DNA of 64,000 nucleotides from Sphingomonas sp. J315 (GTDB lineage: Bacteria > Pseudomonadota > Alphaproteobacteria > Sphingomonadales > Sphingomonadaceae): the NCBI RefSeq assembly GCF_024666595.1, contig NZ_CP088296.1, forward strand, positions 1,240,001 to 1,304,000. The letters run 5' to 3'. Position numbers and translations under genes: made by a program. This document shows positions 63,268 to 64,000 of this stretch, one piece after another. The first letter of the stretch is position 1. Every line of letters begins with the position of its first letter. The notes beneath the pieces are model-generated. The model searched no databases, was not told the origin of the DNA, and was given only the letters and a program-made list of their open reading frames with translations.

Positions 63268-64000
63268 TCAGGCGATAACGCCCGTCTCGAGGAGCGCCTC
63301 GATCTCGTCCGCTCGATAGCCGAGCTCTGCCAGCACGGTCCGGCTGTGCTGGCCTAGCATCGGCGGGGCGACCGGCGAGACAACCGGCGTACGGCCAAGC
63401 TTGAGCGGGGAAGCAACGAGCTTCAGCTCGCCTGCGCTCGGATGCGCGACCTTAGCGACCATATCGCGCGCAGTCGCTTCCGGCGCGGCGAGCGCTTCCC
63501 CAACCTGACGCACCGCGCCGGTCGGTACGCCGACCGATCGCAGACCCGCCAACCACCATTCGGTCGTGTGCTCGCGCATCAGCGGCATGATCTCCGCCAG
63601 CAGCGCATCGCGATTGGCGACGCGCGAACCATTCTTCGCGAACCGTTCATCCGTCGCGAGATCGGGCCGGTCGAGCAGACGGGTTGCGAAGGCCGCGAAC
63701 TGCGCATCATTGCCGACCGCGACCACTACCTGTCCGTCGCGGGTATCGAACAATTGATAGGGCACGACCGTCGGATGGCCGTTCCCATAGCGGCGCGGCT
63801 CGGTGCCGGCGACAAGCGCGGCGCTGCCGACATTGGCCAGCATCGCAAGCTGGCAATCATAGAGCGCCATGTCGAGATGCTGCCCGGCCCCGTCGCGATC
63901 GGCGGCGATCAGCGCCGCCAGGATCGCCTGCGCCGCCGCCATGCCGGTGAAAAGATCGGCAACAGCCACCCCGACCTTCATTGGCTCGCCATCGACCGGG
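63268..64000 (-). CDS. CaiB/BaiF-type CoA transferase, 5' end cut by window edge
   Basis: The C-terminal 243 residues of a family III CoA transferase, in frame up to the window edge. The visible catalytic Asp lies in VAVADLFTGM, aligned with Asp169 of formyl-CoA transferase, followed by GAGQHLDMALYD and the C-terminal GLRSVGVPTGAVR and LGQHSRTVLAELGY. Unlike the tandem protein at 3027 this looks like the usual single-domain form. It exchanges CoA between acids and lies upstream of the thiolase-like gene. It probably starts the operon or belongs to a longer one beyond the window. Confidence 0.87.
   Translation of the reverse strand, partial: PVDGEPMKVGVAVADLFTGMAAAQAILAALIAADRDGAGQHLDMALYDCQLAMLANVGSAALVAGTEPRRYGNGHPTVVPYQLFDTRDGQVVVAVGNDAQFAAFATRLLDRPDLATDERFAKNGSRVANRDALLAEIMPLMREHTTEWWLAGLRSVGVPTGAVRQVGEALAAPEATARDMVAKVAHPSAGELKLVASPLKLGRTPVVSPVAPPMLGQHSRTVLAELGYRADEIEALLETGVIA

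Noticed and set aside
1..64000. CRISPR arrays, insertion sequences, tRNA or rRNA genes
   Set aside because: No regularly spaced repeats, transposase domains, terminal inverted repeats or recognisable RNA genes were found by eye.

Overview
This 64 kb window looks like chromosome or megaplasmid DNA of a high-GC alphaproteobacterium, most probably a sphingomonad. The grounds are the single TonB-dependent receptor with an N-terminal EIVVTARRREE plug start, the small secreted protein beside it, the density of acyl-CoA dehydrogenases, crotonases and short-chain dehydrogenases (SDRs), and the tight ATGA-type gene overlaps. That placement is inference from protein style; no rRNA, tRNA or housekeeping gene was seen. 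Nearly all genes belong to CoA-thioester catabolism. I count 7 acyl-CoA dehydrogenase (ACAD) genes (one a two-domain fusion), 7 crotonase-fold genes, 9 SDRs, 3 CoA ligases, 2 CaiB-type CoA transferases, 2 thiolase-like genes each accompanied by a Zn-ribbon/OB-fold gene, 2 COG2159 amidohydrolases, 3 TetR regulators, 3 MFS transporters and 1 TonB receptor. No gap between genes exceeds 300 bases.

Layout. 1-9767 (minus): one long operon of crotonase, heteromeric ACAD pair, crotonase, DUF2889 protein, tandem CaiB CoA transferase, alpha/beta hydrolase and NDP-forming CoA ligase. 9963-16119 (plus): a second NDP-forming ligase (frameshifted), ACAD, SDR and an old-yellow-enzyme/FadH-type enoate reductase. 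16299-25199: short alternating units with an SDR, two alpha/beta-fold hydrolases (one epoxide-hydrolase-like), an isochorismatase-fold protein, a thioesterase, a tyrosine-phosphatase-like protein, a crotonase, an SDR and an ACAD11-like dehydrogenase next to its kinase partner. 25353-28165 (plus): SDR, SnoaL-like, SDR, crotonase. 28172-33758 (minus): OB-fold/Zn-ribbon protein, thiolase-like aldolase, 3-hydroxyisobutyrate-dehydrogenase-like protein, bicupin (frameshifted), AhpD-like protein, MFS exporter. 33926-37526 (plus): aldo/keto reductase (frameshifted) and two transporters. 37531-42901: a DECR-type SDR, a second heteromeric ACAD pair and a FadJ-type bifunctional enzyme. 42889-49336: TetR, SDR, quinone oxidoreductase, TauD-like dioxygenase, TonB receptor and a small secreted protein. 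49367-57206: TetR/SDR, crotonase, nitronate monooxygenase, then SDR, crotonase, fused ACAD and TetR. 57259-64000 (minus): amidohydrolase, OB-fold protein, amidohydrolase (frameshifted), AMP-forming CoA ligase (frameshifted), thiolase-like protein and a CaiB CoA transferase cut by the window end.

Read together, the window looks like an accessory island for stepwise degradation of one or more bulky alicyclic or branched carboxylic acids of steroid or terpenoid type: uptake by the TonB receptor, CoA activation, dehydrogenation by heteromeric or fused ACADs, hydration or isomerisation by crotonases, oxidation by SDRs, and carbon-carbon cleavage by thiolase-like aldolases with DUF35 partners. The enzyme families support the chemistry; the substrate is not identifiable from sequence.

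Six genes carry single-base frameshifts, each restored to a full-length family member by adding or removing one base, and three of the six lie in G/C runs. This points to sequencing error or very recent decay, and indels elsewhere should be read with that in mind. Candidate regulatory palindromes are shared between distant promoters (25225-25252 with 43524-43568; 60291-60305 with 63199-63217).
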